DNA of 64,000 bases from NCBI GenBank assembly GCA_037481615.1, contig JBBFLI010000018.1; one strand, given 5' to 3'. Of the stretch, positions 18,201-26,512 are shown in pieces; positions within the stretch are counted from its first letter, which is position 1, and the number at the start of each line of letters is the position of its first letter. Both the position numbers and the translations under genes were made by a program. This DNA is from SpSt-501 sp037481615. Its GTDB lineage: Bacteria > Desulfobacterota > Desulfobacteria > Desulfobacterales > SpSt-501. The notes beneath the pieces are model-generated. The model was not told the DNA's origin and did no database searches. It saw only the letters and a program-made list of their open reading frames with translations.

Positions 18201-19733
18201 TCAGGGCCGGTAGGTGCGGTAGTCGATCCCGTAGCGGCGCGCCTTGTAGGCGAACTTGCGCACCGTCGTGCGCAAAAGCGCCGCGGCGGCGGTGATGTTG
18301 CCGCGGGTGTTCTTGAGGGCGTCGATCAGCATCTCGCGCTCGAGCTTGGCGACCGCCTCCTCGAGCGAGACCGCGGGGAGGGTTCCGGACTCGGCCCCGG
18401 TCTGCAGCGTGGGGGGCAGGTGGTAGCCGTGGATCACGCCCTCCTCGCACAAGAGCACGGCGCGCTCGATGCAGTTTTCGAGCTCGCGGACGTTCCCCGG
18501 CCAGTGGTACTGCATGAGCATGTCGATCGCCGGGGTCGAAAAGCGGCGGATGTCTTTTCCGTTCTCGCGCGCGTACTTTTCGAGAAAGTAGTCGGCCAGG
18601 AGCAGGATGTCCGTCTTGCGTTCGCGCAGCGGCGGCATGTAGATCGGGAAGACGTTCAGCCGATAGTAGAGATCGCCGCGGAAGTCCCCCTTTTCCACCG
18701 CCTGCTCGAGGTTCGAGTTCGTCGCCGCGATCACGCGCACGTCGACCCGGATCGTGCGCTGGCCGCCCACGCGGTCGAACTCCTTTTCCTGCAGGATCCG
18801 CAGGAGGTTCGCCTGCACGTCGAGGTTGAGGGAGCCGATCTCGTCGAGAAAGATCGTGCCGCGGTGGGCGAGCTCGAATTTGCCGATCTTCTGGCGGATC
18901 GCGCCCGTGAAGGCGCCCTTCTCGTGCCCGAAGAGCTCGCTTTCGATCAGGTTCTGGGGCAGCGCCGCGCAGTTCACCTTGATGAAAGGGCCGTTCGCCC
19001 GCGGGCTGTTGTAGTGGATGGAGTTCGCGACGAGCTCCTTTCCCGTGCCGCTCTCCCCGCGGATGAGGACGGTCGCGTTGCTGCGGCAGACGCGCGAGAT
19101 CATCTGGAAGACTTCGCGCATGCGGTTCGAGCTCCCGATGATATGGCCGAAGCTGTACTTGCTCTGGAGCTCGGACTGCAGCCGGCGGTTCTCCTCGCGC
19201 AGCCGCTCGTGCTCGAGGCGGATGGTCTCGAGCTTGCTCACGTGGCTGGCGAGCATCGTGGCGATGACCGAGAGCAGCCGTTTGCCTTCCTCGAGGGGGT
19301 AATCGGGGTCGAAGGGCCGATCGACGCTCAGGGCGCCGATCACCTGGTTGCCCTTCTTGATGGGGACGCAGAAGAAGGAGAGTTCGGCCGTCTTCTTGCC
19401 GCGGCGGCTCGCCGTGCGATCCAGGAAACGCGGCTCCTCGCTGATCCGCGCCACCGCGATCGCCTTGCCCGTCTGGATCACCTGGCCCGTCACCCCTTCG
19501 CCCAGCTTGTAGCGCACGCGCTCGATCGCCGCCGGGGCGATGCCGTGGGCGACCTCGATGTGGATCTCCTCCTTGAGCGGGTCGAGGAGCGTGATCGTCC
19601 CGCGCACCATGTGCATGGAGGCCGAGAGGATGTCGAGGACCTTATAGAGCGAGCGGCGCAGGTCGAGGTGCTCGTTCAAGGCTTTCGAGATCTCGTAGAG
19701 CAGGGCGACGTTTTCGACACGGTCGATCTTCAT
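18201..19733 (-). CDS. NifA-like sigma-54-dependent transcriptional activator (GAF-AAA+-Fis HTH)
   Basis: 510 residues. Residues about 20-165 are a GAF sensor domain. The AAA+ domain has Walker A GESGTGKE (226-233), the sigma-54 contact loop GAFTGA (273-278) and Walker B region TIFLDEIGSL. The C-terminus is a Fis-type helix-turn-helix (NITAAAALLRTTVRKFAYKA). GAF plus AAA+ plus HTH without a receiver domain is the NifA architecture, not NtrC; the interdomain cysteine set of oxygen-sensitive NifA was not seen. No nif genes are in the window, so it more likely controls gln/glt genes here (inference; see the -24/-12 site at 7486-7503). ATG at 19733; the ribosome site is weak (AGGATC). Confidence 0.85.
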   Translation of the reverse strand: MKIDRVENVALLYEISKALNEHLDLRRSLYKVLDILSASMHMVRGTITLLDPLKEEIHIEVAHGIAPAAIERVRYKLGEGVTGQVIQTGKAIAVARISEEPRFLDRTASRRGKKTAELSFFCVPIKKGNQVIGALSVDRPFDPDYPLEEGKRLLSVIATMLASHVSKLETIRLEHERLREENRRLQSELQSKYSFGHIIGSSNRMREVFQMISRVCRSNATVLIRGESGTGKELVANSIHYNSPRANGPFIKVNCAALPQNLIESELFGHEKGAFTGAIRQKIGKFELAHRGTIFLDEIGSLNLDVQANLLRILQEKEFDRVGGQRTIRVDVRVIAATNSNLEQAVEKGDFRGDLYYRLNVFPIYMPPLRERKTDILLLADYFLEKYARENGKDIRRFSTPAIDMLMQYHWPGNVRELENCIERAVLLCEEGVIHGYHLPPTLQTGAESGTLPAVSLEEAVAKLEREMLIDALKNTRGNITAAAALLRTTVRKFAYKARRYGIDYRTYRP

Positions 19734-19754
19734 GACCGATTTGGATCCTGTTTG

Positions 19755-19769
19755 ATTGTTTTTGACAAT
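19755..19769. promoter_or_regulatory. Inverted repeat in the divergent activator/dinB promoter region
   Basis: ATTGT (19755-19759), 5 bases, ACAAT (19765-19769): a perfect dyad inside an AT-rich 45-base gap, the only such gap nearby. A TTGACA (19762-19767) overlaps it and TATATT follows at 19777-19782, but their spacing (9) is too short to be one promoter. It could be an operator for either divergent gene; the factor is unknown. Confidence 0.3.
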
Positions 19770-19831
19770 TTTGTTCTATATTAGCCGAGCGGCGCTTGCG
19801 GGGCAAGGCCCCCCGGGAGGACAGGGCGACG

Positions 19832-21040
19832 GTGATCCTGCATGTCGACATGGACGCCTTCTACGCCGCGGTCGAGCAGCGCGACCGGCCGGAGCTTCGC
19901 GGCCTCCCGGTCGTGGTCGGCGGCACCGGGGGCCGCGGGGTGGTGGCCGCGGCGAGCTACGAGGCCCGCGCCTTCGGGGTACGCTCGGCGATGCCCATGG
20001 CCGAGGCGCGAAGGCTTTGCCCGCAAGCGGTCTTTCTCCCCCCCCGGGGCGAGCGCTACCGCGAGGTCGCCCGCCGCATCCGCGAGGTGCTCGCCTCCTT
20101 CAGCCCGGTCGTCGAGCCCGTCTCGATCGACGAGGCCTTTCTCGACCTCGCCGGGACCGAGCGTCTCCACGGCCCGCCCGAAGCCGCGGGAAGGCGGCTC
20201 AAGGAACGGATCCTCGCCGCGGTCGGGCTCACCTGTTCGGTCGGCATCGCCCCCAACCGCTTTCTCGCCAAGGCGGCCTCGGATTTCCGCAAACCCGACG
20301 GCCTGACCGTGGTCGCCCCGGGGGAGGTCGAGTCCTTCCTCGCCGCCCTGCCGCTCGAAAAGGCCCCCGGCGTCGGCCCCCGGACGCGGGAGCGGCTTTC
20401 GCGCTTCGGGGTGCGCTTCATGGGGGAGATCGCCCGCATCCCCGGGGTCGAGCTCGTCGCCCTCCTCGGCCGGGCCGGAGAGCGGCTCTCCGCGCTCGCC
20501 CGCGGCATCGACGCGACCCCCGTCACCCCCGTTTCGCCCGCGCGCTCGTTCGGCAGCGAGTGCACCCTTGCCCGCGACACGCGGGACCGGGATCTTCTCC
20601 GCCGGCTCCTGCTCGAGCACGCGCAGGCCGTGGCGGGGGATCTACGCGCGGCGGGGATGCGCGCCCGCACGGTGGTCTTGAAGATCCGGCAGGCGGACTT
20701 CTCGCTCAACACGCGGCGGCGCACGTGGGGGGAACCCGCCGCCTCTTCGCACGAGATCTACCGCCGGGCGCTCGCTCTGCTCGAAGGGTTCCGGATCGGG
20801 AAGCCGGTGCGCCTGATCGGGATCGCCGCTACCGGCCTGGTCCCCGCAGGGCTTCCCTGCCAGCGGGCGCTTTTCGACGAACAGGGAAGAGGGTCCGCGG
20901 AATGGGAACGGATCGACCGGGCGGTCGCCGCGATCGAGGGGCGGTTCGGGGAGGGGGCGGTGCGCCGCGCGAGCCTCAGGGGGGAGACGAAGCCGTCCCC
21001 AGGGCCGCCAGGACGCGGGAGACGACCTGGTCGGGGGTGA
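19832..21040 (+). CDS. dinB: DNA polymerase IV (Y family)
   Basis: 402 residues, translesion polymerase. Catalytic carboxylates are intact: HVDMDAFYAAVEQ near the N-terminus and SIDEAFLDLAGT, followed by SVGIAPNRFLAKAASDFRKP in the palm/fingers. GTG at 19832 is chosen because the conserved ILHVDMD begins right after it and GGGAGG lies 11 bases upstream; a TTG at 19796 would add 12 residues. The 3' end overlaps the convergent shikimate-kinase-like gene by 65 bases. Unlike the second Y-family gene in this window (60056-61237) this one should be an active polymerase. Confidence 0.93.
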   Translation: MILHVDMDAFYAAVEQRDRPELRGLPVVVGGTGGRGVVAAASYEARAFGVRSAMPMAEARRLCPQAVFLPPRGERYREVARRIREVLASFSPVVEPVSIDEAFLDLAGTERLHGPPEAAGRRLKERILAAVGLTCSVGIAPNRFLAKAASDFRKPDGLTVVAPGEVESFLAALPLEKAPGVGPRTRERLSRFGVRFMGEIARIPGVELVALLGRAGERLSALARGIDATPVTPVSPARSFGSECTLARDTRDRDLLRRLLLEHAQAVAGDLRAAGMRARTVVLKIRQADFSLNTRRRTWGEPAASSHEIYRRALALLEGFRIGKPVRLIGIAATGLVPAGLPCQRALFDEQGRGSAEWERIDRAVAAIEGRFGEGAVRRASLRGETKPSPGPPGRGRRPGRG

Positions 21041-21497
21041 GGCCGTCGGTGGCGACCACGAGGTCGGCCGCGCGGCGGTAGAGGGGGTCGCGCTCGGCGT
21101 AGAGATCCTCGAGCCTCCGGCCGGGGGCGATCACGACCCCGCGGGCGTCGAGATCGGCGAGTCGCTCGCGGAGACGGCCGAGGGCCAGCGCGAGATAGAC
21201 GGCGATCCCGCCTTCCTTGAGGTGACGCATCGCCGCCTCGCGGTAGATCACGGATCCGCCGGGGGCGACCACGCAGCCCGCGAAGGAAAGCGAGAGGACA
21301 TGGCGCTCTTCCAGCCGGCAGAAGCCCTCGAGGCCGTGCGCGCGGATCAGCTCCTGGAGGCTTTTCCCCTCACGGCGCTGGATCACGAGGTCGGTGTCCA
21401 GGAAGGAGAAGTTGAGCCGCTTGGCGAGGAGGACGCCGACGGTGCTCTTGCCTGCGGCGGGCATGCCGATCAGCACGACGTGGTCGAAGGGGGGCAT
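20976..21497 (-). CDS. Shikimate-kinase-like P-loop kinase, possibly with another substrate
   Basis: 173 residues. Walker A is GMPAAGKST (11-19) and the DTD of shikimate kinases is at 34-36. However, the shikimate-binding Arg of the FR..E motif is replaced (Phe59-Cys60-Arg61 in GFCRLEE), and the usual GGG of the substrate loop reads PGGS (79-82). These changes occur in a group of AroK-like proteins whose substrate I cannot name. It may still be AroK, but annotation as the aromatic-pathway enzyme should be provisional. No aro genes are adjacent. Convergent with, and overlapping, dinB. Confidence 0.75.
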   Translation of the reverse strand: MPPFDHVVLIGMPAAGKSTVGVLLAKRLNFSFLDTDLVIQRREGKSLQELIRAHGLEGFCRLEERHVLSLSFAGCVVAPGGSVIYREAAMRHLKEGGIAVYLALALGRLRERLADLDARGVVIAPGRRLEDLYAERDPLYRRAADLVVATDGLTPDQVVSRVLAALGTASSPP

Positions 21498-21507
21498 GGG
21501 TTAGAAG

Positions 21508-21540
21508 CGGAAAGCCGCGGCCTCGGGCCGCGGCTTTCCG
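21508..21540. terminator. Perfect 15-bp stem-loop downstream of the PEP-CTERM gene
   Basis: CGGAAAGCCGCGGCC (21508-21522), loop TCG, GGCCGCGGCTTTCCG (21526-21540). It lies 26 bases after the PEP-CTERM stop and 11 bases before the kinase-like start on the same strand. No long T run follows, so it may be a weak terminator or an mRNA-end stabiliser. Confidence 0.55.
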
Positions 21541-21565
21541 GGAAGCTCGGCGCGAGGCTTCGGGA

Positions 21566-22567
21566 TCACGGGATGCGCCGCCGCAGCGCCGCCAGAACGG
21601 CGAGACCGGCCGCCGCCAAGACGGCCGTTGCCGGCTCCGGGACCGGTTTCACCGGCAGAAAACCCGCGAAGAGTTCGTTGTGGGCTTCGCCGGTTCCGAA
21701 CAGCGAGCGCGCGATCAGCCCGCCCTCGATGTGGCCGTCGAAGAAGCTCACTTTCGCCCCGGGGGCGAGGACCGTCCCGTGCACCTCGATCCCGGCGATC
21801 TTGAGCGCGGTCGCCTCGTAGAAGTTGTAGAGGATGCGGTCGTCGGGGAAGAGGCCCTCCCTGTCCTGGTCGCCGTAGAGCCCGTTGAAGTAGAAGCCGA
21901 AGCGCTCGAGGCGGCCGATCTTCCCCGAGAGGTTGACGAGCACCGTCGACCCCTCGGGCACCTCGATCCGGAAATCCCCGATGCGCACGAGATCCCAGGC
22001 CGAAAGGGTGAAGATGTTGAGCCGGGCGTCCGAACCCCTGAGGAAGAGGTTGGAATGGAGCTTTTCGACCGTGCCGTTGGCGTTGAGGCTGCCCCAGTAG
22101 GCAGACAACTCCTCAAGGGCGGTGCGCTCCTTTGCGAAATCGATCGGCGAAGGGGTCCTTTCCTGGAGACTGCCGTAGGTGAAGGTCTCGTAGCCGCCCG
22201 CGTCCTTGCCGATGAAGGCCCGGCCGCCGACGACGATGTCGCCTTTCTTGAATGCCGGGTCGCCGGAATTCTCGGCGGGGAAATAGCCCACGCTGCCGCG
22301 GCGGGCGAAGAGGTTGCCGCCCACGATGAGCTCGGGGTCGGAGTCGTCCCCGTTCTGCTCGCGGATCCGGCGCGCAACCGACATGTCCGAGTAGAAGACG
22401 TTGCCTCCGGCCGCCACCCGGCCCTCGGTGTCGGTCTTCCACTGCACGAGATCCTCGAAGACGAAGACGTTGAACCGCGAAGCGACCCCCAGGGGCGAAG
22501 CCGGGGCAAGCAGCGGAAAAGCGGACAGGAAGAAGGCGAGCAGAAAGGCGGCGGCGGGTCGTTTCAT
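21566..22567 (-). CDS. PEP-CTERM choice-of-anchor A family secreted protein
   Basis: 333 residues. It has a signal peptide (first about 23 residues), a beta-rich body with the choice-of-anchor A hallmark NVFVFEDLVQWKTDTEGRVA followed by AAGGNVF, and a C-terminal sorting signal: VPEPATAV, a hydrophobic helix and a final RRR cluster. Such proteins are exported and processed by an exosortase (EpsH/XrtA type), commonly in bacteria making exopolysaccharide or biofilm. No exosortase is in the window. AAGGGGG lies five bases before the ATG. Divergent from nrdJ. Confidence 0.88.
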   Translation of the reverse strand: MKRPAAAFLLAFFLSAFPLLAPASPLGVASRFNVFVFEDLVQWKTDTEGRVAAGGNVFYSDMSVARRIREQNGDDSDPELIVGGNLFARRGSVGYFPAENSGDPAFKKGDIVVGGRAFIGKDAGGYETFTYGSLQERTPSPIDFAKERTALEELSAYWGSLNANGTVEKLHSNLFLRGSDARLNIFTLSAWDLVRIGDFRIEVPEGSTVLVNLSGKIGRLERFGFYFNGLYGDQDREGLFPDDRILYNFYEATALKIAGIEVHGTVLAPGAKVSFFDGHIEGGLIARSLFGTGEAHNELFAGFLPVKPVPEPATAVLAAAGLAVLAALRRRIP

Positions 22568-22726
22568 CGATCCCCCTTACTCAAGGGTTCGGGGCGGCAC
22601 CAGAAATTAATTTCGCTTAAACTATCAGCGATTCCTCCCCTTGTCAACCGGGGCCTTCTCAACTTGCCGAATTCCAACCAGATACGATCGGGCAACGGCC
22701 TTTCGACGCGGCTTCTCGAGCCACCA

Positions 22727-22742
22727 CCCTAACATATTGATC
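22727..22742 (+). promoter_or_regulatory. Upstream NrdR-like box of nrdJ
   Basis: CCCTAACATATTGATC matches the NrdR consensus ACACWATATMTWGTGT at about 8 of 16 positions and shares the core AACATAT(T/G)G with the downstream box. Its core begins exactly 31 bases before that of the downstream box, the three-turn spacing known for paired NrdR sites. Weak alone; supported by the pairing. Confidence 0.4.
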
Positions 22743-22757
22743 GAAATGAAGGTTGAC

Positions 22758-22773
22758 ACACAACATATGGTAT
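22758..22773 (+). promoter_or_regulatory. Downstream NrdR-like box of nrdJ
   Basis: ACACAACATATGGTAT matches the NrdR consensus ACACWATATMTWGTGT at 13 of 16 positions. It overlaps the last base of a TTGACA (22753-22758) that probably is the -35 of the nrdJ promoter, so NrdR bound here would block RNA polymerase. Confidence 0.6.
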
Positions 22774-22961
22774 GACAGATTACCAAAATTCGGATCCACC
22801 GGCCGCCGGTCGTACGCCCTGCAACCGCCCTCCGCGCGGCATTTCTTTTCGGAACCGACTCCCCGTGATTATGTTGGCAGAAAAGGACATCGGATCGCGG
22901 CGAAGCCCCGCCGCCTGAACCCCGAAACCGCTGACCCGTCAACCGGACGAGGACCCCGATC

Positions 22962-25211
22962 ATGGAAGAAGCCCTCATCGCGCCCGCGGCGGTTGCGCCG
23001 CAGAAGCAGCCCCCCGCCAAGCCGCGGCTTGCGCTCTCCGAGAACGCGCTCACGGTGCTGCGCAAGCGCTACCTGAAAAAAGACCCCCAGGGCAAGCCGA
23101 TCGAAACCCCGGAGAAAATGTTCCGCCGGGTCGCCCACCACATCGCGCGCGCCGAGAGGAACTACGGCGCCGACGAGAGCCGGACGGCCGAAATCGAGGA
23201 GATCTTCTACGATCTCATGACCACGTTCCGCTTTCTGCCGAACTCCCCGACGCTCATGAACGCCGGGCGGCGCCTCGGCCAGCTCGCCGCCTGCTTCGTG
23301 CTGCCCGTGGAAGACAGCATGGAGGGGATCTTCGACGCCCTGCGCAACGCGGCGCTCATCCACAAGTCCGGCGGCGGGACGGGCTTTTCCTTCTCGCGGC
23401 TCCGGCCCAAGAACAGCAACGTCGGCTCGACGGGGGGGGTCGCCTCCGGGCCGGTCTCCTTCATGAAGATCTTCAACACCGCCACCGAGCAGGTGAAGCA
23501 GGGCGGCACGCGGCGCGGAGCCAACATGGCGATCCTGCGCGTCGACCACCCCGACATCCTGGAGTTCATCCATTGCAAGTCGAGCGGCCGCGACCTGAAC
23601 AACTTCAACATCTCGGTCGCCGTGACCGACGCCTTCATGCGCGCGGCCGCCGCCGGCGAGGACTACGACCTCCTCGACCCCCGGGACAAGCGCCCCGTCG
23701 CACGACTCAACGCGGCCGAGGTCTACGCCGCCCTCGTCTCGCAGGCCTGGAAGACGGGCGACCCGGGCATCATCTTCCTCGACCGCATGAACGCGGCGAA
23801 CCCCACCCCCGAGCTCGGCGAAATCGAGTCCACGAACCCCTGCGGCGAGCAGCCGCTGCTCCCGATGGAGGCCTGCAACCTGGGCTCGATCAACCTCGCC
23901 CGTTTCGTGCGCCCGGCCGCGGGAATCGACTGGGAGGCCCTGCGCGAGACGGTGAACTGGTCGGTGCGCTTCCTCGACGACACGATCGACATGTCCCGCT
24001 ATCCTCTCCCCGAGATCACGGCCATGGTGCAGGGAAACCGCAAGGTGGGCCTGGGGGTCATGGGTTTCGCCGATCTGCTCTTCGAGCTCGGCATCCCCTA
24101 CGACTCCGAGGAGGCCCTGCAGACGGCCGAGTCGGTCATGGCCTTCATCCAGCAGACCGCGCATGCCGCCTCGGAGGCGCTCGCCCACGAACGCGGCGTC
24201 TTCCCCAACTGGGAAAAGAGCATTTACGGCAAACAGGGGCTCAAGCGCCGCAACGCGACCCTGACGACGATCGCGCCCACCGGCACGTTGAGCATCATCG
24301 CCGGCTGCTCGAGCGGCATCGAGCCCCTCTTCGCCCTGAGCTTCGTCCGCCGCGTCATGGACAACGACCGGCTGCTCGAGGTGAACCCGGTCTTCGAGCG
24401 GGTGGCGCGCGAGCGCGGCTTCTACAGCGCGGAACTCATGGACCGGATCGCCCGCGAGGGCTCGATCCGGCACCTCGAGGAGATCCCCGAGGACGTGCGC
24501 CGCGTCTTCGTGACCGCCCACGACATTTCGCCCGACTGGCACGTGCGCATGCAAGCCGCCTTCCAGAAGCACACCGACAACGCGGTTTCGAAAACCGTGA
24601 ACCTCCCGCGGCAGGCGACGGTCGACGACGTCCGCCGCGTCTACGATCTCGCCTTCGAGCTCGGCTGCAAGGGGGTGACCATCTACCGCGACGGCAGCAA
24701 GGAGAACCAGGTGCTCTCCGTCGGGGGCGCCGCCGGGATGCCGCCGGGCGGGGTGCTCGAGCGGCCCGAGACCCTCTTCGGCTTCACGACCAAGATCAAG
24801 ACCGGCTACGGCCACCTCTACGTCACCGTCACCGAGCTCGACGGGCGGCCCTTCGAGGTCTTCGCGACGATCGGCAAATCGGGCCGTTCGACCACGGCCA
24901 AGACCGAGGCGATCGGCAGGCTCGTCTCGCTCGCCCTGCGCTCGGGCGTCACCGTGGACAAGATCGTCGATCAGCTGAAGGGGATCTGCGGCGAGCACCC
25001 GATCTTCCAGAACGGCGGGCTCGTGCTCTCCATCCCGGATGCGATCGCCCGCGTGCTCGAGAAGCGCTACCTCACCCGGGAAGGCCAGCCCCGGACCGGC
25101 AAGACCGAGCCGAGCCTCTCGGGGGAGAAATGCCCGGAGTGCGGGCAGAAGGTCGCCTTCGAGGAGGGCTGCCTCATCTGCCACTTCTGCGGCTACAACA
25201 AGTGCAGCTGA
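22962..25211 (+). CDS. nrdJ: Adenosylcobalamin-dependent (class II) ribonucleotide reductase
   Basis: 749 residues, makes deoxyribonucleotides from ribonucleotides. Key sites seen: NSPTLMNAGRRLGQLAACF with the first redox cysteine, NPCGEQPLLPMEACNLGSIN with the active-site NxCxE, and TIAPTGTLSIIAGCSSGIEP for the phosphate site. The C-terminus holds a zinc ribbon, CPECGQKVAFEEGCLICHFCG, typical of monomeric NrdJ/NrdZ from anaerobes. The class needs no oxygen and no glycyl-radical activase. ATG at 22962; a GAGGA lies about 9 bases upstream. Likely controlled by NrdR through the two boxes at 22727-22773. Confidence 0.95.
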   Translation: MEEALIAPAAVAPQKQPPAKPRLALSENALTVLRKRYLKKDPQGKPIETPEKMFRRVAHHIARAERNYGADESRTAEIEEIFYDLMTTFRFLPNSPTLMNAGRRLGQLAACFVLPVEDSMEGIFDALRNAALIHKSGGGTGFSFSRLRPKNSNVGSTGGVASGPVSFMKIFNTATEQVKQGGTRRGANMAILRVDHPDILEFIHCKSSGRDLNNFNISVAVTDAFMRAAAAGEDYDLLDPRDKRPVARLNAAEVYAALVSQAWKTGDPGIIFLDRMNAANPTPELGEIESTNPCGEQPLLPMEACNLGSINLARFVRPAAGIDWEALRETVNWSVRFLDDTIDMSRYPLPEITAMVQGNRKVGLGVMGFADLLFELGIPYDSEEALQTAESVMAFIQQTAHAASEALAHERGVFPNWEKSIYGKQGLKRRNATLTTIAPTGTLSIIAGCSSGIEPLFALSFVRRVMDNDRLLEVNPVFERVARERGFYSAELMDRIAREGSIRHLEEIPEDVRRVFVTAHDISPDWHVRMQAAFQKHTDNAVSKTVNLPRQATVDDVRRVYDLAFELGCKGVTIYRDGSKENQVLSVGGAAGMPPGGVLERPETLFGFTTKIKTGYGHLYVTVTELDGRPFEVFATIGKSGRSTTAKTEAIGRLVSLALRSGVTVDKIVDQLKGICGEHPIFQNGGLVLSIPDAIARVLEKRYLTREGQPRTGKTEPSLSGEKCPECGQKVAFEEGCLICHFCGYNKCS

Positions 25212-25219
25212 GGCGCCCC

Positions 25220-25654
25220 TCAGGGCCGCCTCAGGCAGTTGACGCAGAGCCCCTCCGCCCGGACCTCGACGCGGCGGATCTCGCCCGCGAACACGCGGCG
25301 CACGCCGGCGAGATCCACGCGCACCCCCCCCGGCGGCAGGCACTGCACGGCGCCGCAGCGCGCGCAGCGGAAATGGGGGTGCGCCGGGTGTTGCTCGCTC
25401 GGCGCCATGCCGAAGAGCCGGCCGCGGCCCCCGAGCGAGAGCTCCTCGAGGATCCCCTTCGCCACCAGGCGGTCGAGGATGCGGTAGACCGTGACGCGGT
25501 CGAGGCTCCCCGTGCGGCTGACCGTGCGGTGGATCTCCGCCGCGCTCAGGGGCGCGGGGTGGCTGCCGACGACCTCGAGCACGCGCAGCCGGCCCGCCGT
25601 CGCCTCCAGGCCGGCCCGCTCGAGGATTTCCCGGTAGTTGCAGCGCGAGCACAT
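25220..25654 (-). CDS. zur: Fur family metal regulator, probably Zur
   Basis: 144 residues. A winged helix (PLSAAEIHRTVSRTGSLDRVTVYRILDRL) is followed by the dimerisation domain with structural zinc cysteines in FRCARCG and LCVNC. There are extra cysteines at the start (MCSRC). Being the last gene of a zinc ABC transporter operon makes zinc the likely effector, and operators of Fur-family form precede znuA. ATG at 25654 is 32 bases after the znuB stop. The ribosome site is poor, so expression may depend on coupling. Confidence 0.85.
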   Translation of the reverse strand: MCSRCNYREILERAGLEATAGRLRVLEVVGSHPAPLSAAEIHRTVSRTGSLDRVTVYRILDRLVAKGILEELSLGGRGRLFGMAPSEQHPAHPHFRCARCGAVQCLPPGGVRVDLAGVRRVFAGEIRRVEVRAEGLCVNCLRRP

Positions 25655-25686
25655 GGCGGATTCCGCGATCTTCGCCGACCGCAGGT

Positions 25687-26511
25687 TCAGCCGGCACCCC
25701 CTGCGCGCGCCGGATGGAGGCGCCGCCACAGGAGTGCGGCCCCGAAGCCCGCGGCCGCCACGAGGATGATCGTCGCCCCCGAGGTGAGATCGAGCCCGTA
25801 GGAGACGAAGAGCCCGACCACGGTGAAGAGGGCGCTCAAAGCGGTCGCCCGCGCCATCATCCCTTTCAGCGAGCCGCTGAAGGACTCGGCGATGAAGGGC
25901 GGGATGGTGAGCAGCGCGATCACGAGGATCAACCCCACCACCCGGATCACGATCACGACACTCGCCGCGATCAGCGCGAGCATGAGGCTGTAGAGGGCCG
26001 CCACGGGCACGCGTCGGATGCGTGCGAACTCGGGGTCGTAGGACATGGCGAGAAAATGGGGGTAGAACCACGCGACGACCCCCACGACGAGAGCGGCGAT
26101 GACCGCCATCTCGCCCAGTTCGGAGGCGGGCACGGCCAGAATGCTCCCGAAGAGGTAGCTCATGAGATCGCTGCGGTAGCCGGGGGTGAGATCGATCAGG
26201 ACGATCCCCGCCGCCATCCCGACCGCCCAGATCACCCCGACCACCGCGTCCGCGCGGTGCCGCGCGCGAAGCGTCACCGCGGCCATCGCCGCGGCGGCGG
26301 CGAGCGCGACGCCCAGAGTCCCCGCGAGAAACGGCCAGCCGAGGAAGATCGCCAGTCCGATCCCGCCGTAGGCCGCATGGGCGATCCCCCCGGCGAGAAA
26401 GACGATCCGGTTCACCACGACGAGCGTCCCGATGACGCCGCAGACGAGGCTCACGAGCAGCCCGGCGGCGAGCGCGTGGCGCATGAACTCCATGTGCAGG
26501 ATCTCGGACAT
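25687..26511 (-). CDS. znuB: Zinc ABC transporter permease
   Basis: 274 residues, about eight membrane helices, ABC-3 family (ZnuB/MntB): starts with LVVSL-type first helix (LLVSLVCGVIGTLVVVNR) and has the conserved GGIAHAAYGGIGLA and LTIPPFIAESF segments. Forms the membrane channel for the ZnuA-delivered metal. One base separates its start from the znuC stop. Confidence 0.9.
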   Translation of the reverse strand: MSEILHMEFMRHALAAGLLVSLVCGVIGTLVVVNRIVFLAGGIAHAAYGGIGLAIFLGWPFLAGTLGVALAAAAAMAAVTLRARHRADAVVGVIWAVGMAAGIVLIDLTPGYRSDLMSYLFGSILAVPASELGEMAVIAALVVGVVAWFYPHFLAMSYDPEFARIRRVPVAALYSLMLALIAASVVIVIRVVGLILVIALLTIPPFIAESFSGSLKGMMARATALSALFTVVGLFVSYGLDLTSGATIILVAAAGFGAALLWRRLHPARAGGAG

Positions 26512-26512
26512 C

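Larger units (their letters stand above)
22568..22961. other. Divergent intergenic region PEP-CTERM / nrdJ
   Basis: 394 bases without a credible gene. The middle (about 22600-22800) is AT-rich and holds the two NrdR-like boxes and a TTGACA. No cobalamin riboswitch B12-box was recognised although the downstream enzyme uses B12. The last 150 bases before nrdJ show nothing clear. Confidence 0.5.

Noticed and set aside
19762..19782. TTGACA and TATATT before dinB as one promoter
   Set aside because: The spacer is only 9 bases; the elements may belong to different promoters or none.
22774..22961. Cobalamin riboswitch before the B12-dependent nrdJ
   Set aside because: No B12-box-like segment or typical peripheral helices could be recognised in the leader.
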